Of a stretch of 64,000 nucleotides of DNA, positions 63,641-64,000 are shown one piece after another (position 1 is the stretch's first letter; each line of letters begins with the position of its first letter). Source of the DNA: Cercophora sp. LCS_1 (lineage: Eukaryota > Ascomycota > Sordariomycetes > Sordariales > Lasiosphaeriaceae); the NCBI GenBank assembly GCA_036250225.1, contig JAPZLL010000010.1, positions 248,001 to 312,000 of the forward strand, written 5' to 3'. Position numbers and translations under genes: made by a program. A model generated the notes under the pieces. It did no database searches, was not told the DNA's origin, and saw nothing but the letters and a program-made list of their open reading frames with translations.

Positions 63641-64000
63641 TTATAGTTGCAGACCCATCTTCCTCAACCTTCCTCCGAACCGATATATCAGCGCCGGCAC
63701 AGGGATCATCGCAACGCAGATGAACCCCAGAACCGAGTTCCCCCATCCCAGCCCCAGATTGTCATACATGGCCGGCCCTGCCAAGGGCAGCAACATACCC
63801 ACCAAGCTCCTCAGCACCGTGTTGGCTGCAACCGCAGACGCCGCATAAACGGGGTAGCAGTCAACAAGGTACGTGACTATGGGCAGGAACAACCCAATAA
63901 TGCCGAAAGAAAAAGGGAATAGTGACATGACAGGCCAGATCCAATGCGTCTTGTAGTAAGTCGTCCACCCGTACCAGAAGAACGTGATGGGCAACGTCAG
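63641..64000 (-). CDS. MFS transporter, C-terminal end (gene continues beyond window)
   Basis: The frame is open to the window edge and ends at 63641. It holds the last four hydrophobic helices of a major facilitator protein: ITFFWYGWTTYY, IWPVMSLFPFSFGIIGLFLPIVTYLVD, the SAVAANTVLRSLVGMLLPLAGPAMY helix with the loop YDNLGLGWGNSVLGF typical of DHA1 multidrug/polyamine-type transporters, and a last helix ending in RFGGRLRKMGLQL. The substrate is unknown. The stretch GAGA of the N-terminal half is outside the window. Confidence 0.9.
   Translation of the reverse strand: MTLPITFFWYGWTTYYKTHWIWPVMSLFPFSFGIIGLFLPIVTYLVDCYPVYAASAVAANTVLRSLVGMLLPLAGPAMYDNLGLGWGNSVLGFICVAMIPVPALIYRFGGRLRKMGLQL

Noticed and set aside
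1..64000. CRISPR arrays, rRNA genes, bacterial-type operons
   Set aside because: No regularly spaced repeats, no rRNA sequence blocks and no polycistronic layout; the DNA is eukaryotic.

Overview
The window is nuclear DNA of a filamentous ascomycete (Pezizomycotina, most likely a Sordariomycete; the genus cannot be fixed from the sequence). The grounds are genes split by 46-106 nt introns with fungal splice and branch signals, HET, 2EXR, F-box/ankyrin and LaeA-like families typical of moulds, a fungal TPP riboswitch in the leader of the thiamine gene, and a nuclear tRNA-Pro. Most genes are intact, but several are broken, and gene fragments are scattered between them. | Layout: 1-10.6 kb holds the 3' part of a HET-ankyrin (heterokaryon incompatibility type) gene, a small Cys-containing protein, the thiamine pyrimidine synthase gene NMT1/THI5 with its TPP aptamer, a 730-residue multi-pass membrane protein and an unknown acidic-tailed protein. 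10.85-19.65 kb is an accessory island: a GIY-YIG nuclease-like gene flanked by inverted repeats of about 120 bp, a truncated second copy of that gene's 5' end, an acidic ORF, an HNH_2-type nuclease gene, a gene whose promoter and start codon are duplicated 4.6 kb away in inverted orientation with paired hairpins, and a superfamily-1 helicase remnant without motif I. | 21-28 kb is a secretome block: a GPI-anchored-type secreted protein, a pepsin-like aspartic protease, a secreted protein of unknown function and a secreted class-C beta-lactamase-like hydrolase. 29-34.3 kb is decayed: a LaeA-like methyltransferase with a premature stop, a tandem zinc-finger protein whose 3' end recurs as relics in the island, a subtilase cut to its C-terminal part, an AT-rich repeat and a displaced fragment of a GMC oxidoreductase. 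| 34.7-64 kb is mostly ordinary gene space: a PEP mutase/isocitrate lyase-type enzyme, tRNA-Pro(UGG), two GMC oxidoreductases, a Mid2-like surface protein, a 2EXR protein, tRNA pseudouridine synthase PUS1, an F-box/ankyrin gene beside a frameshifted paralogue, Mediator subunit MED22, a type I metacaspase, an NRAMP metal transporter, an NmrA-like pseudogene and the C-terminal end of an MFS transporter. | The genes do not form one pathway. The main biological themes are thiamine synthesis under riboswitch control, secreted hydrolases and oxidases, nonself-recognition-type repeat proteins, and an unexplained nuclease/helicase island with signs of duplication and rearrangement. All intron coordinates were derived by hand from splice signals, reading phase and family patterns; exon sums are divisible by three in every model reported.
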